Assembly: GCA_902793465.1 (NCBI GenBank) | Contig: CADBDT010000010.1 | Span: forward strand, 62,001-126,000 | Length of the DNA stretch: 64,000 nt | DNA from: an uncultured Coriobacteriaceae bacterium | GTDB lineage: Bacteria; Actinomycetota; Coriobacteriia; Coriobacteriales; Atopobiaceae | Reading direction: 5' to 3' | Shown: piece by piece, positions 51,927 to 61,804 of the stretch | How positions within the stretch are numbered: position 1 is the stretch's first letter | Layout of the letters: each line of letters begins with the position of its first letter | Translations under genes and position numbers: made by a program | Notes under the pieces: model-generated | Told to the model about the DNA's origin: nothing | Database searches by the model: none | Seen by the model: only the letters and a program-made list of their open reading frames with translations

Positions 51927-53241
51927 CGCCACCCTCAACATATCCTATGCGCTCGAGCTCTGCATGGCCATTCCTGCCTTTATGATGGCGCTGGCACCCG
52001 TAAACAGGTCCCTTTCCATAGGTAAAAAAGAGGCGTACGGCTTGGCAGCAGCATACCTGGCGCTACTCATCGGTGCAGGCGCAATCGTATGTAGGCGCCT
52101 GTATTTGCCCACCGTCGTGTTCTTGGTGCCTGGATCGTTTCTGCTCTTTCTTCCATACGCGCAGGCCGTCGATCTAAGCCTGCCAAAAAAGGTATTCTGC
52201 TTTGCCAACGCCATGATGCTGTGCTCTTTTTCGAACATGTATGCCACCGTAATAATGGCGGCGTGGGAGGCACACAATCCAGCTAAGGTGCATCTGCCAC
52301 AAACGGGGTTCTTGGCACTTGTTATAGCTGCGGTTTTGTGCCTTCTGTTCTACAAAACCTTGGTAGAAAAACTTCCCGCGCTCCTCTATCACGACGAACT
52401 AGACGACCTATGGCGTTGGCTTGTGCTCATTCCCGTGGCCCTTGCAGCACTAATGTGGTGGATGATACCTCGCGACCCCGCGCTCGTTTTGCTGGGACGC
52501 ACAGGGGGCATTATGTTGGTTGTTACTGCGCTCATTCCTATTGCGGCGTGGGTGCTCTACCACATTGCGTGGAACGTAATGTCGCGCGTGTGGGAAGAGG
52601 CCAAGCTTAGGCAGGAGGTCGCGATCCTGCGGGCAGAAGAGAAGCGTCTCGCCGAGCTTAGGACGTATATGGACGAAGGCAGGGCTCTCCGACACGACTT
52701 TCGCCATCACCTGTTGGCCATGCGCGGCATGCTTGAGTCAAATAAGATAGACGACCTTTCGGAATATATCGAGCAGCTTACGAGCAGGGAGGCCGAGAGT
52801 CAGAGGCCGCGACTCTGCAAAAACATGGCCGTGGACTCGTTGGCCGCGTATTACGACGCGATTGCTCGCGAAAAGCGTGTGGTTATTGGCTGGCTGCTAG
52901 ACCTGCCCGAGCAGCTCCCCGTTGCCGAGGTGGATTACTGCTCGGTTTTGGGCAACTTGGTGGAAAACGCCATTCTTGCCACGGCCGAGCTGGAGGAGTC
53001 CAAGCGCTGGGTGGAGGTCGTTTCGCAAGAGGTAACAGACCATGCTCTGGGCATTAACGTACGAAACACCTTTGCAGGCGAGGTAGAGTTTGACCGTGAC
53101 GGCCTGCCCAAGGCGCATAAACGAAGTCATGGCGTAGGCCTCCCGTCGGTGGTTGCCACGGTACAGCGCTATAACGGCGGGCTGGATGTCCAGACGCAGG
53201 ACGGCGAGTTCTTTGCGGGGGCCATCATGTATCACGATTAA
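51919..53241 (+). CDS. AgrC-like membrane sensor histidine kinase (GHKL)
   Basis: A 440-residue kinase. About six membrane helices occupy residues ~10-215, followed by a helical linker and RALRHDFRHHLLAMRGMLES near 255, where the histidine pair is the likely phosphorylation site. The ATPase domain has the N box GNLVENAILAT near 350 and a G box HGVGLPSVV near 405. The GTG at 51919 has AGGAGGTATC upstream. It partners the LytTR regulator. In related systems the signal is a cyclic peptide made by AgrB/AgrD, but neither gene is found here. Confidence 0.88.
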   Translation: MDSATLNISYALELCMAIPAFMMALAPVNRSLSIGKKEAYGLAAAYLALLIGAGAIVCRRLYLPTVVFLVPGSFLLFLPYAQAVDLSLPKKVFCFANAMMLCSFSNMYATVIMAAWEAHNPAKVHLPQTGFLALVIAAVLCLLFYKTLVEKLPALLYHDELDDLWRWLVLIPVALAALMWWMIPRDPALVLLGRTGGIMLVVTALIPIAAWVLYHIAWNVMSRVWEEAKLRQEVAILRAEEKRLAELRTYMDEGRALRHDFRHHLLAMRGMLESNKIDDLSEYIEQLTSREAESQRPRLCKNMAVDSLAAYYDAIAREKRVVIGWLLDLPEQLPVAEVDYCSVLGNLVENAILATAELEESKRWVEVVSQEVTDHALGINVRNTFAGEVEFDRDGLPKAHKRSHGVGLPSVVATVQRYNGGLDVQTQDGEFFAGAIMYHD

Positions 53242-53359
53242 GGGCGCACCCACACCCACTCCCTCAAATAATGCATCTTATGCGTTGTTCCCCATTTTCA
53301 GTTTGCAATTCAGACAGAGTGGTAGAATCCGTACAACTACATAGAAGGGATAAGGTACC

Positions 53360-53857
53360 GTGCTAGGCTTTCATGACCTCCATCTGGGCGGAACCAAAGA
53401 TAAGAGCCAGAGCAAAGACCTGCAGCGGCTTAACAGGCAAGACCTCCTCGAGCTGCTGGTAGGCCAAATGCGCGAAGGCGATGACTTGCGCGCTGCCATC
53501 GAGCGAAACGAGCGCGAGATACAGAACCTCAACGATCTTGCGGATCGCCTTAAGGGAAAACTAGACCTTAAGGACGAGCAGATGGAAAACCTCAAAGACA
53601 AGCTCGACATCAAAGACGCGCAAATAGACCACCTTAAGCGCAGGCTCGACGAAAAAGACGCCAGACTCGAGGTGCTTAAGGGTCGTCTTGACTTTAAAGA
53701 CTCCATCATTGCTCGTTTGAGCGAATCTCAGAACATGAGCAAAGAGGAGCTGGAGATCATTGAGGCGCGGGAACGTGCGCTGGAAAATGAGGAAGCGAGA
53801 ATCGCAAAGGCCGAGGCGGAGACGGAGGCCAAGGACGAGGAGCTGCTAGATGAGTGA
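53360..53857 (+). CDS. Coiled-coil protein upstream of signal peptidase
   Basis: A 165-residue, highly charged protein without a signal peptide. Residues ~60-118 contain four consecutive 14-residue units beginning LKGKLDLKDEQMEN, LKDKLDIKDAQIDH, LKRRLDEKDARLEV and LKGRLDFKDSIIAR. Each is two heptads and predicts a long parallel coiled coil. A second Glu/Ala-rich helix ends the protein. It starts at GTG after AAGGGATAAGG and overlaps the signal peptidase start by 8 bp, so it is co-translated with it. Possibly a cytoplasmic scaffold; the function is unknown. Confidence 0.78.
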   Translation: MLGFHDLHLGGTKDKSQSKDLQRLNRQDLLELLVGQMREGDDLRAAIERNEREIQNLNDLADRLKGKLDLKDEQMENLKDKLDIKDAQIDHLKRRLDEKDARLEVLKGRLDFKDSIIARLSESQNMSKEELEIIEARERALENEEARIAKAEAETEAKDEELLDE

Positions 53858-54449
53858 GAACGTGTCGAACGGCGAAGAAAGCCAGAGCACTCCGAGTTTG
53901 GAGGTGCTCGAGGCCGAGCTTGGGCGCGAGCGCCACAAGCACAACTACCTCCGGGCATTACGAAATACCTTGTTCAGCCTTATTATCGTTGCGGCAGCGG
54001 CCGTGCTGGTGGCTATGCTCGTGCTGCCCATTCTTCAGATTACGGGCGCATCGATGACAAACACCCTGCAGGACCGCGACATTGTGGTGGCCTTGCGTGG
54101 CTCCGACTTCAAGACGGGCGATGTGGTGGCGTTTTATTACAACAACAGCATTCTGGTAAAGCGCGTCATAGCCAACGAAGGTCAATGGGTAAACATTTCC
54201 GATGACGGCACGGTTTACGTAGACAACGTTGCCCTCGACGAGCCCTATATTGACGAAAAGGCAAAAGGCGAGTGCAACATTCAGCTGCCGTACCAGGTCC
54301 CCGAGGGCAAGGTGTTCGTTATGGGCGACCACCGCAAGACGAGCGTGGACAGCCGAAGCACAACGTTGGGCTGCATCAGCAAAGAGATGTTCCTAGGCCG
54401 CATTCTGTTCCGCGTTTGGCCCTTTACCGCTTTAGGCCCTATAAATTAG
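53850..54449 (+). CDS. lepB: Signal peptidase I
   Basis: A 199-residue type I signal peptidase with one N-terminal membrane helix (~38-62). Catalytic S68 lies in ITGASMTNTL and K104 in ILVKRVIANEG. Box E is seen as VFVMGDHRKTSVDSRSTTLG near 155-174, and FLGRILFRVWPF ends the protein. The length fits short Gram-positive forms. It overlaps the coiled-coil gene and lies just upstream of the pilus locus, so it may be a dedicated peptidase for pilin precursors, as in other pilus loci; it could equally be general. It converges with the antitoxin gene, with 5 bp between the stops. Confidence 0.92.
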   Translation: MSENVSNGEESQSTPSLEVLEAELGRERHKHNYLRALRNTLFSLIIVAAAAVLVAMLVLPILQITGASMTNTLQDRDIVVALRGSDFKTGDVVAFYYNNSILVKRVIANEGQWVNISDDGTVYVDNVALDEPYIDEKAKGECNIQLPYQVPEGKVFVMGDHRKTSVDSRSTTLGCISKEMFLGRILFRVWPFTALGPIN

Positions 54450-54454
54450 AAGCA

Positions 54455-54751
54455 TCAAATTGCCATGTCGCTAAACACGTCGGCTGTTGGGCGCGTGTGG
54501 CTAGCGAGTACGTCCTGGTACCCCTCCTCAAAAGAGGCGCCTAGCTCCTCTTGGCTCATGCCCGCAAGCTCGAGTGGGCGCTTTTTGGGAAGCCTTACCT
54601 CAAAGGGCAATCCCCTGTGCATTATTATCTGCTTGTAGAACATGTTGATTGCGTTTGATGCGGGAACTCCGAGCTCGGAGAGTATGGCCTCTGCCTGCTC
54701 CTTCACATCAGGCTCGATCCTTGCGTAAAGCGTTGCCGTTTTTTGTGCCAT
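54455..54751 (-). CDS. RelB/DinJ-family antitoxin without adjacent toxin
   Basis: A 98-residue protein. Residues ~1-50 form the ribbon-helix-helix domain of RelB/DinJ antitoxins (TATLYARIEPDVKEQAEAIL, then LGVPASNAINMFYKQI). The C-terminal part, which would wrap a YafQ/RelE toxin, is acidic (SQEELGASFEEGYQD). GAGGTG precedes the ATG at 54751. No YafQ/RelE gene lies on either side: the next sequence downstream is the convergent signal peptidase. It may be a stand-alone regulator, an orphan, or act on a toxin elsewhere. Confidence 0.82.
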   Translation of the reverse strand: MAQKTATLYARIEPDVKEQAEAILSELGVPASNAINMFYKQIIMHRGLPFEVRLPKKRPLELAGMSQEELGASFEEGYQDVLASHTRPTADVFSDMAI

Positions 54752-54952
54752 GGTGCACCTCGCATTTTCTATTACATTTTGCATAGATTGTACGGACAAG
54801 AGCAATACATATCAATGGCTATGCCACCGTGCATACACGTGCACCCGCTACCAACCTTCCCGCCCCAATTATGTGATTTGCCCCCAATCAACCCACTTTC
54901 AGTTAATTGTTTTCCCGTTCGGGTAAAACTAGTTCGCTTCGGGAAGAACCTA

Positions 54953-54980
54953 TTGAACACCCCTATTAGGGCGTTGTAAT
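54953..54980 (+). promoter_or_regulatory. Candidate promoter of the pilus locus
   Basis: TTGAAC at 54953-54958, a 16-bp spacer and TGTAAT at 54975-54980, with a leader of about 60 nt. The preceding 200 bp are markedly AT-rich for this genome, and GTTTTCCCGTTCGGGTAAAAC at 54908-54928 is an imperfect palindrome. Confidence 0.5.
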
Positions 54981-55047
54981 TTAGGGTCAGACAATTGTGT
55001 TAAGTAGAAGCAGAATGCTGGGTCGACTAAGGAGAGGAGGCAGCACG

Positions 55048-58000
55048 ATGGCAGAAAACACCAAAAACCGTCTTACCGGGATGCTGCTGTCCAAGAGCCG
55101 TCGGGCGCGTTACATTAGGACCTTCGTGGTCTTGGCTGCATGTGTTGCTATTGCAGTGGCTGTTGCGCTCCACCAAAGCGGCATTGCCATGACGCACGAA
55201 GAGCAGATACTCACGTGTCCGGTTTCGGGCGTGGTGGCTCATACGCATAACGAGAGCTGCTACGATGCGGACGGCAATCTGGTATGTGCCCTGCCCGAAA
55301 TCGAGCTACACACGCACGGCGATGATTGCTACACGGAGGTGAAGGAGCTCACCTGCGGATTGGAGGAGTCGGATGAGCACAAACACACCGACGCGTGCTA
55401 CACCGTTACGCGCAAGCTCACCTGCGGCAAGGAAGAGGTAACCGAGGAGCATGTTCACGGCCCCGGATGCTTTACTACCGTTACCGTGGGAGAAGCGGAA
55501 ACGCAGAGCGAGGGAACTAAGCCACAGGTCGTTGTTACGGCTTCGATGCCTGCCCAGAAGTTCGAAGACAAAATAATGGATGACAAGGGCAACGAATGGG
55601 TCCACGTTACTGTTAGCGCGCCCGAGGGAGCATTCCCCGAAGGCACCACCATGCGCATTAACCCGCTCGATGCAGAGAGTGTTCGCAGCAAGGTCGAAGA
55701 CGCCATTAACAAGCAGAAGGGTCCGGATTCTTCAACTGTTGCCAAGCAGATGAAGGCCGTAGACATCGCCTTCTTCGATCCTGAGGGCAACGAGATTGAG
55801 CCTGCAGCTCAGGTAGAGGTAAAGATTACCTCCAATACCGTTAGCGAAATTAAAGACCCCGTACTTGTGCACGTGGATAGGGACGAGGCAAAGGATGCAC
55901 AGGTCGTAAAGCAGGTCAACGTGGTCAACCAGAACGAGGGAGAGCAGGCTACAGAGACCAATGGTGCAGCGGAGGCCAAGGACACCCTTAAGTTCAATAC
56001 CAACGAGTTCAGTCCCTACGTTATCGTGGAGACCGAGACCATTGCCGCCAATGTAATAACGGCAAACGGCGAGACCTATGCCATTACGGTTTCCTACGGT
56101 TTGGACGCGGGTATCCCTGAGGGCGCCAAGCTCGTGGCAACCGAGGTGCAAAAGGGCGCCAAGGACTACGACGCCTATGCAAACGAAACGGCTCAGGCCG
56201 TTCAGACGAGCGTTGACGATCTTGCGCACCTGCGCATGTTCGACATAACCATCCAGGATGCAACGGGCAAAGAGCTTGAGCCCAAGGCGACGGTGGACGT
56301 TAAGATTCAGTACGTGGGTGAGGGAATTGCCAACGACGAGGAGCTTAAGGTCGTGCACCTTGCCGACTCTGGCACACAGGTTATAGACCCCGCGACCGAA
56401 GGCAAGGGCAACGAAACCGACACCCTTACCTTTAAGGCGGACTCGTTCTCCATCTACTCCGTTGTCTCGTATAAGGTAACTGGCGATTTGAACGGCAAGC
56501 AACTTGCCATCGTGCACGTGAGCACTACCGCATTGGCAGGAAATAGCGTCGAGAACAATACACGTTATATCGGTCGTGCCATGCAGGCGGATGTAAAGGA
56601 AAAGAAGCTTGTTGCTGCCAACGTTGTTGTGGAGCAGCACGAGAGCGGTCTAAACATTGTTACAAGCAACAAAGACGGCGCAAACAATCTTGCAAGTCCT
56701 GACCAAGTTGCCGTTTGGACGTTTGAGGCCGTGGAGGGGCAGACAAACAAGTACTACATCAAGGTGGGATCAAGGTATCTTAAGGTGAAGAAGGATAGGG
56801 AAGGCAACTACAATCTGGAACTTACTGATCAAAACGGTACGGCGTTTACCGTAACTGAAGGCAAGAACAATAATGCAGGCATGGTGTCTATAAAAGCCGA
56901 CAACGATCATTACCTGCGCTCTTCCGTCGTCAAAAGCGACCAGCATAATGGGAACGCCCCTCGTTTCGAGATTGGCAACAACGACGCCGACAAAATATGG
57001 CTTACCCTCTGCGAGATCGAGAAAATCGATCCCACAAAGGGAGACGCGTACACAGGCACCAAGGTCAGTGCCACGGAACTGGTAGACGGAGAAAGTTATC
57101 TTATATACAAGAACATATACAATCCGAATACCGGTTCGTACGAGGACTATATTATTGATGGCAATGGTAATCCGGTAAGGGCATACGACAAGGGCGATAC
57201 GCTGACTCTTTATAGCGAGACTGCCCCTGTATGGATGCTCAAGGTGTGCAAAAACGACGATGGAACCCCCAACGGCTACTATATATTCAAAAACGAGCAG
57301 ACGGGCAAGATCCTGCATCCGCTCGCAGATGGAACGCTCATAAAGGATTATGATCAAAGTACTTCAGAGAAAGTGGATGGCGTTGCGCTCAAGGGTCGCG
57401 AAAACAACGAGTACACCTCGACCATAGAGTACTGGGACGATTCGGCCAAGGCATATTATGGCTATCAGATCGCAGGCGGCAGTAATGGAATAAGCCTTCA
57501 GTCGGGCACGGGCGCCAATTCCATGGACTTCTCGTTCGCGCGTCGTGTAACCAACTCTACAGACGAACTGCATACCGTGAAGACGGTAGATAGCGCCGCA
57601 CAAGGTATTACCATTCACATGTTTAACTATAACGACAGGAGCACGATTGCCAATGTTACTGGATCGGATGGCTACGGCGTTGGAGTGTTGCCAGGACAGC
57701 ACGTGAAGGCGAAGCTTAAAGACGGTTATCCCGAATTCACTAACAACAACACTGGTAAGACCCTGTTCGATCCAAACGGGGCCTACCATAAGGGCACCGG
57801 CAACAACCTGTTCTTGGAGAGCATCTATAAATCCACGGGATACTACGAGTACAGCTCCTTTAATAACTTCGCTCACTACAATGCAAATAATGGCACCTTT
57901 ACTGTGTATTCCGAACAGGGAACACCCTCGCCTACGAGCAGCAACTTCTACTTCAAGCGCGGAAATTTCTTCCCCTACAACGAGCTCAATACAAGCGCGA

Positions 58001-60012
58001 ATGCCAAACGCGCACAGAACCTCTACAACGGTGATGGAAAACTGTTGGATTACGCGGATCCTGCCAACGATTACGCGGTTTCTGCCGACGATGGAACGCT
58101 GTATGGACTGAAGGGGAACACCGATTTCTACTTTGGCATGACCATGGACTTCAACTTCCTTATGCCCAAGGAAGGAAAGATCGATGGCAACCCGCTTATA
58201 TACGAGTTCAACGGTGACGACGATCTATGGATTTATGTTGACGGCGTCCTGGTGCTAGACATCGGCGGTGTGCACGATGCGTGGTCTGGCAAAGTGGACT
58301 TTGCCACGGGTCAGATTACAGGTGGGAACGGCGGCGCAGGCAAGGCGACCACCATCAAGCAGTGCTTCAAGAACGCAAATATCTTCCCTGACGGCACGAC
58401 ATGGGACGACAGCAAGGTCGATCAGTACTTTAAGGGCGACACGTTTGTTGAGTACGGAAGTCACAAGTTCAATATGTTCTATATGGAGCACGGTGCGGGA
58501 GCCTCTAACCTCGAGACGCGCTTCAACCTTCCCGTTATCGAGAAAGGCAAGGTTGAGGTAAGCAAAGCACTCGACAACACGTCGCAAACTCAGTACGCAA
58601 ACGTAAGCTTCGCCTATCAGATGTTCAAGAAGGTGGACACTCATTATGAGCCGGTTACCAGTGCAGTATACAAGGACAAGACTGGGGAAGACGGAAAACC
58701 TCTGCCCGTAGAGTTTACTGACGGCGTTAAATTCAGTGATAACAGTAAAGTATATGACAAAGTATTCTACCTCAAGCCAGGAGAGACGGCCGTGTTCTCC
58801 GACATAGTTGAGGACCAGGAATACTACGTCCAAGAGATCGGTGTAAAGAGCCAGTACTACGACGAGATTTACATCAATGGCGTAAAAATCGACGGTAAGG
58901 ACGTTCAGGCTAATGGCGAAGGCGTGTATCGCTCTACGGATGCAACCCCGCTTAACCGTGCGCGCGTGGACTTTGTGAACCACTGCGACAACAGGAACTC
59001 CAATGAGCTTCTTATTACCAAGCGCTTGGAGGATGGAACGCCGAGCGTAAACGACACCTTTGAGTTCCGCGTCATGCTCGAGAACGCCTCGGGTGAACTC
59101 GCGAACTACTATCAGGGAACGTATTACATCCGGGACGACAGCGGTAAATACTATCGTTACGAAAACGGAAGCCTTGTGTCCAATGGACAAACGCCGTATC
59201 CGTGCACTGCCGGTAACTATGGAACGATTGCGTCTGTGCCTGCAAACTACACGGTCGTAATCAAAGACCTTGTTGCTGGAACCGATTTCTACGTGGACGA
59301 AATTCGCACGAGGCGCGAGGGCGAAACTCAGGACCTGCTCATTGGAAACAGCGATTGGCAGTTGGTGAACACGGAAGTCAAGAATACGGACGGCACTGCA
59401 ATCTCCCCATCGGAAATCAGCAACGCAACAATTTACAACTACGTTACCGGACAGAATGGTACGGGATCGTCTCTTGGCAAGATTGAGTGGAACAAGGATG
59501 CCCAGGTCGTATTTACCAACAAGCTCTCAGCGGCAAACGTTGACCTAAAGAAGGTCAATGATAAGAATGCTCCGCTCGCGGGTGCTACGTTTGAGCTTAC
59601 GCGTAAGAATGGTGACGCATGGGTAAAGTACAAGAGCGATGTAAAGCCCGATGGTCAAAATGCGACCGTAACCATGGATGGGCTAAGGCGTGGCTTCTAC
59701 AAGCTGGAAGAGAAGGTCGCACCCGAGGGATATACCATCCTCAACAACAAGTTCGTGTACTTCGAGGTGTATAGCGATAACGGACAGATGAAGGTTCGTC
59801 TTACCGATGCGAATGGTACTCCAACTGGCAATTCGGATATAGTGACCCTTCAGGACGCAAACAAGATCGTTGTAAAGAACACCCCAGGCGCTGCGATGCC
59901 GCAAACCGGTGGCACGGGTACCACGGTATTCTATGCTGCTGGCGGCTCCCTTGTTGGTGCAGGACTTATCTATTGGTTCTCTCGGAAGCGCTTTGCGAGG
60001 CACGGAGCCTAA
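55048..60012 (+). CDS. Giant sortase-anchored tip adhesin/pilin
   Basis: About 1654 residues. The ATG at 55048 with GGAGAGGAGG is preferred over in-frame starts from 54997. A basic stretch and membrane-crossing signal (~27-48) are followed by four His/Cys repeats (HTHNESCY, HTHGDDCY, HKHTDACY, HVHGPGCF) that may bind metal or form disulfides. A fibro-slime-like domain lies near residues 1030-1090 (GDDDLWIYVDGVLVLDIGG). Cna-B-like repeats follow, with an E-box YKLEEKVAPEGY near 1550. A sorting signal MPQTG near 1617, a hydrophobic helix and a basic tail end it. It is probably the tip or a large ancillary pilin; the backbone pilin and class C sortase follow. Confidence 0.87.
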   Translation: MAENTKNRLTGMLLSKSRRARYIRTFVVLAACVAIAVAVALHQSGIAMTHEEQILTCPVSGVVAHTHNESCYDADGNLVCALPEIELHTHGDDCYTEVKELTCGLEESDEHKHTDACYTVTRKLTCGKEEVTEEHVHGPGCFTTVTVGEAETQSEGTKPQVVVTASMPAQKFEDKIMDDKGNEWVHVTVSAPEGAFPEGTTMRINPLDAESVRSKVEDAINKQKGPDSSTVAKQMKAVDIAFFDPEGNEIEPAAQVEVKITSNTVSEIKDPVLVHVDRDEAKDAQVVKQVNVVNQNEGEQATETNGAAEAKDTLKFNTNEFSPYVIVETETIAANVITANGETYAITVSYGLDAGIPEGAKLVATEVQKGAKDYDAYANETAQAVQTSVDDLAHLRMFDITIQDATGKELEPKATVDVKIQYVGEGIANDEELKVVHLADSGTQVIDPATEGKGNETDTLTFKADSFSIYSVVSYKVTGDLNGKQLAIVHVSTTALAGNSVENNTRYIGRAMQADVKEKKLVAANVVVEQHESGLNIVTSNKDGANNLASPDQVAVWTFEAVEGQTNKYYIKVGSRYLKVKKDREGNYNLELTDQNGTAFTVTEGKNNNAGMVSIKADNDHYLRSSVVKSDQHNGNAPRFEIGNNDADKIWLTLCEIEKIDPTKGDAYTGTKVSATELVDGESYLIYKNIYNPNTGSYEDYIIDGNGNPVRAYDKGDTLTLYSETAPVWMLKVCKNDDGTPNGYYIFKNEQTGKILHPLADGTLIKDYDQSTSEKVDGVALKGRENNEYTSTIEYWDDSAKAYYGYQIAGGSNGISLQSGTGANSMDFSFARRVTNSTDELHTVKTVDSAAQGITIHMFNYNDRSTIANVTGSDGYGVGVLPGQHVKAKLKDGYPEFTNNNTGKTLFDPNGAYHKGTGNNLFLESIYKSTGYYEYSSFNNFAHYNANNGTFTVYSEQGTPSPTSSNFYFKRGNFFPYNELNTSANAKRAQNLYNGDGKLLDYADPANDYAVSADDGTLYGLKGNTDFYFGMTMDFNFLMPKEGKIDGNPLIYEFNGDDDLWIYVDGVLVLDIGGVHDAWSGKVDFATGQITGGNGGAGKATTIKQCFKNANIFPDGTTWDDSKVDQYFKGDTFVEYGSHKFNMFYMEHGAGASNLETRFNLPVIEKGKVEVSKALDNTSQTQYANVSFAYQMFKKVDTHYEPVTSAVYKDKTGEDGKPLPVEFTDGVKFSDNSKVYDKVFYLKPGETAVFSDIVEDQEYYVQEIGVKSQYYDEIYINGVKIDGKDVQANGEGVYRSTDATPLNRARVDFVNHCDNRNSNELLITKRLEDGTPSVNDTFEFRVMLENASGELANYYQGTYYIRDDSGKYYRYENGSLVSNGQTPYPCTAGNYGTIASVPANYTVVIKDLVAGTDFYVDEIRTRREGETQDLLIGNSDWQLVNTEVKNTDGTAISPSEISNATIYNYVTGQNGTGSSLGKIEWNKDAQVVFTNKLSAANVDLKKVNDKNAPLAGATFELTRKNGDAWVKYKSDVKPDGQNATVTMDGLRRGFYKLEEKVAPEGYTILNNKFVYFEVYSDNGQMKVRLTDANGTPTGNSDIVTLQDANKIVVKNTPGAAMPQTGGTGTTVFYAAGGSLVGAGLIYWFSRKRFARHGA

Positions 60013-60091
60013 CGGCTCCCGCCCTCGCACGGCACTCCGTGTTAGATATAAGTAAGTAGTTAGTAAGTGTTCGTTTAGAGAAAGGAACGAA

Positions 60092-61609
60092 ATGAAACAC
60101 GTAAGAAAGGCACTAGCGTTTGTCGTGGCACTTGTCATGGCATTTGCGGTTGTCACTCCCGCACTTGCGGCTGACAACGGCAAGATTACAGTAGACAACT
60201 CTGCTAAAGGAGAGACCTACACGATTTACAAGCTGTTTGATGCAAAGGTAAGCGACGATGGTAAGTCTATCGCCTATACGGGAGATGTACCTAACGACCT
60301 TAGTGCTTACTTCACCAAGAATCAGCAAGGCAACATTGTGCCAAACGAGGATGCGATGTATGAAGAAAATGGCAATGTTGATTCGACAAAACTCAACGAC
60401 ACTGCAGCCGCGGCCATTAAGGCTTGGACTGCAACCACTGATGGCCAGGGCAAGAAAATAGACTCTAAGCCAGGCAATGGCGGGGCACTGGAATTCACTG
60501 GCCTGGATTATGGCTACTATGTAGTTACCACCACCCAAGGCGATCAGTTGGTATCAGTTGATTCGACCAAGCCTAATGCGAATATCATCGACAAGAACAC
60601 CACTACTCCCATTAACAACCCCAAAAAGCGCATTACCAAGGTAGAGAATACGACCGTTACCGACGAGGATGGTAATGCAGTTGTAGATGCCAATATTGGA
60701 GATACGCTTACATATACGGTTTCCTTTGGTACTGCAAGCTACAACGGAACCAATCAGATCCTTGAGTACATTATTTCGGACAACTTTGTTGCCGATGGTG
60801 TATTGTCGGACGTTAATGTTAAATCCATTACGGTTGGAGATGCCAACGTAACCAAGCAGTTTGACGACAACGGCAAGATCAGCATTCCTTGGGTCGATGC
60901 TAATGGAAAGTCCCTGTATCCCAACAACGCTGTAGTAACCATTACGTACACCGCTAAGGTTGCTAGCGCAGCGGCCATTGACGGGCGGGGCAATAAGAAC
61001 ACGGCTACAATTGGCTATGTTGATGAGCCTAACGGAACGCCTCACGAGCAGACGGTTGACAAGACGTTCTATACCTACGCCCTCGCAATCAAGAAGGTTG
61101 ACCAGTCTGGCCAGGCCCTGAAAGGCGCCAAATTCACCATTGCCACTGAGGCGGGCACACCAGTTAAGGTTACAGATGACGGCAATGGTGTTTACACCGT
61201 CGGCGGCACTGGTACCGAGGTAGTATCCCCTGAGTCCGGACTCATTATCATTAAGGGTGTAAAGGCAGGAAAGTATATACTGACCGAGACCGATGCGCCC
61301 AAGGGATACAACAAGCTTACCGCTCCTGTTGAAGTGACCGCAACTAAGACGGGACAGACAACCACCAGCACCACAACCTATTTCGATAAGGAAGGAAACA
61401 AGGTTGGCCAGCATGTAGAGAATGGTTTCGATGTGCTCGTGGATATACCCAGCCTCTCTGCTGCGTCTGTGGTCGTAGTTAATAAGACTGGTACCGAGAT
61501 GCCCTCCACCGGTGGCATCGGCACCACCATCTTCTACATCGTTGGTGGCGTAATGGTCGCTGGCGCAGTAGTGTTCCTGCTCACCAAGCGTCGTGCAGCT
61601 GCTGAGTAG
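60092..61609 (+). CDS. Major (backbone) pilin, FimA-like, isopeptide-forming
   Basis: A 505-residue precursor. The signal peptide ends near TPALAADN (residue ~28). Three Ig/Cna-B-like domains follow. The last has the E-box YILTETDAPKGY near 392-403, whose glutamate catalyses an internal isopeptide bond. The sorting signal MPSTG near 470-474 precedes a hydrophobic helix and KRRAAAE. A classical YPK pilin motif is not seen; NNPKKRITK near 180 is a candidate for the linking lysine. AGAAAGGAACG precedes the ATG. It sits 80 bp after the tip gene; TAAGTAAGTAGTTA occurs both before this gene and before the sortase gene. Confidence 0.9.
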   Translation: MKHVRKALAFVVALVMAFAVVTPALAADNGKITVDNSAKGETYTIYKLFDAKVSDDGKSIAYTGDVPNDLSAYFTKNQQGNIVPNEDAMYEENGNVDSTKLNDTAAAAIKAWTATTDGQGKKIDSKPGNGGALEFTGLDYGYYVVTTTQGDQLVSVDSTKPNANIIDKNTTTPINNPKKRITKVENTTVTDEDGNAVVDANIGDTLTYTVSFGTASYNGTNQILEYIISDNFVADGVLSDVNVKSITVGDANVTKQFDDNGKISIPWVDANGKSLYPNNAVVTITYTAKVASAAAIDGRGNKNTATIGYVDEPNGTPHEQTVDKTFYTYALAIKKVDQSGQALKGAKFTIATEAGTPVKVTDDGNGVYTVGGTGTEVVSPESGLIIIKGVKAGKYILTETDAPKGYNKLTAPVEVTATKTGQTTTSTTTYFDKEGNKVGQHVENGFDVLVDIPSLSAASVVVVNKTGTEMPSTGGIGTTIFYIVGGVMVAGAVVFLLTKRRAAAE

Positions 61610-61674
61610 CAACAAGCTTTGCGCGTGGGGGATTAAGTAAGTAGTTACCAATTCCACTACGTAATTGCCTCGGG

Positions 61675-61700
61675 GAGGGGGACGAAGAATCGTCCCCCTC
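61675..61700 (+). terminator. Hairpin between pilin and sortase genes
   Basis: GAGGGGGACGA (61675-61685) pairs perfectly with TCGTCCCCCTC (61690-61700) around AGAA. No T-tract follows. It is probably an attenuator or stabilising 3' end that keeps pilin mRNA more abundant than sortase mRNA. Confidence 0.6.
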
Positions 61701-61804
61701 CAGGGGTGGCACCAGACGGATACGGTCGTCTGATGGGCATATGGCAAAAGACGTATACCTAACAAACGCTCGTATTCAAAAGAAAGATACGAACATGAGG
61801 AACG

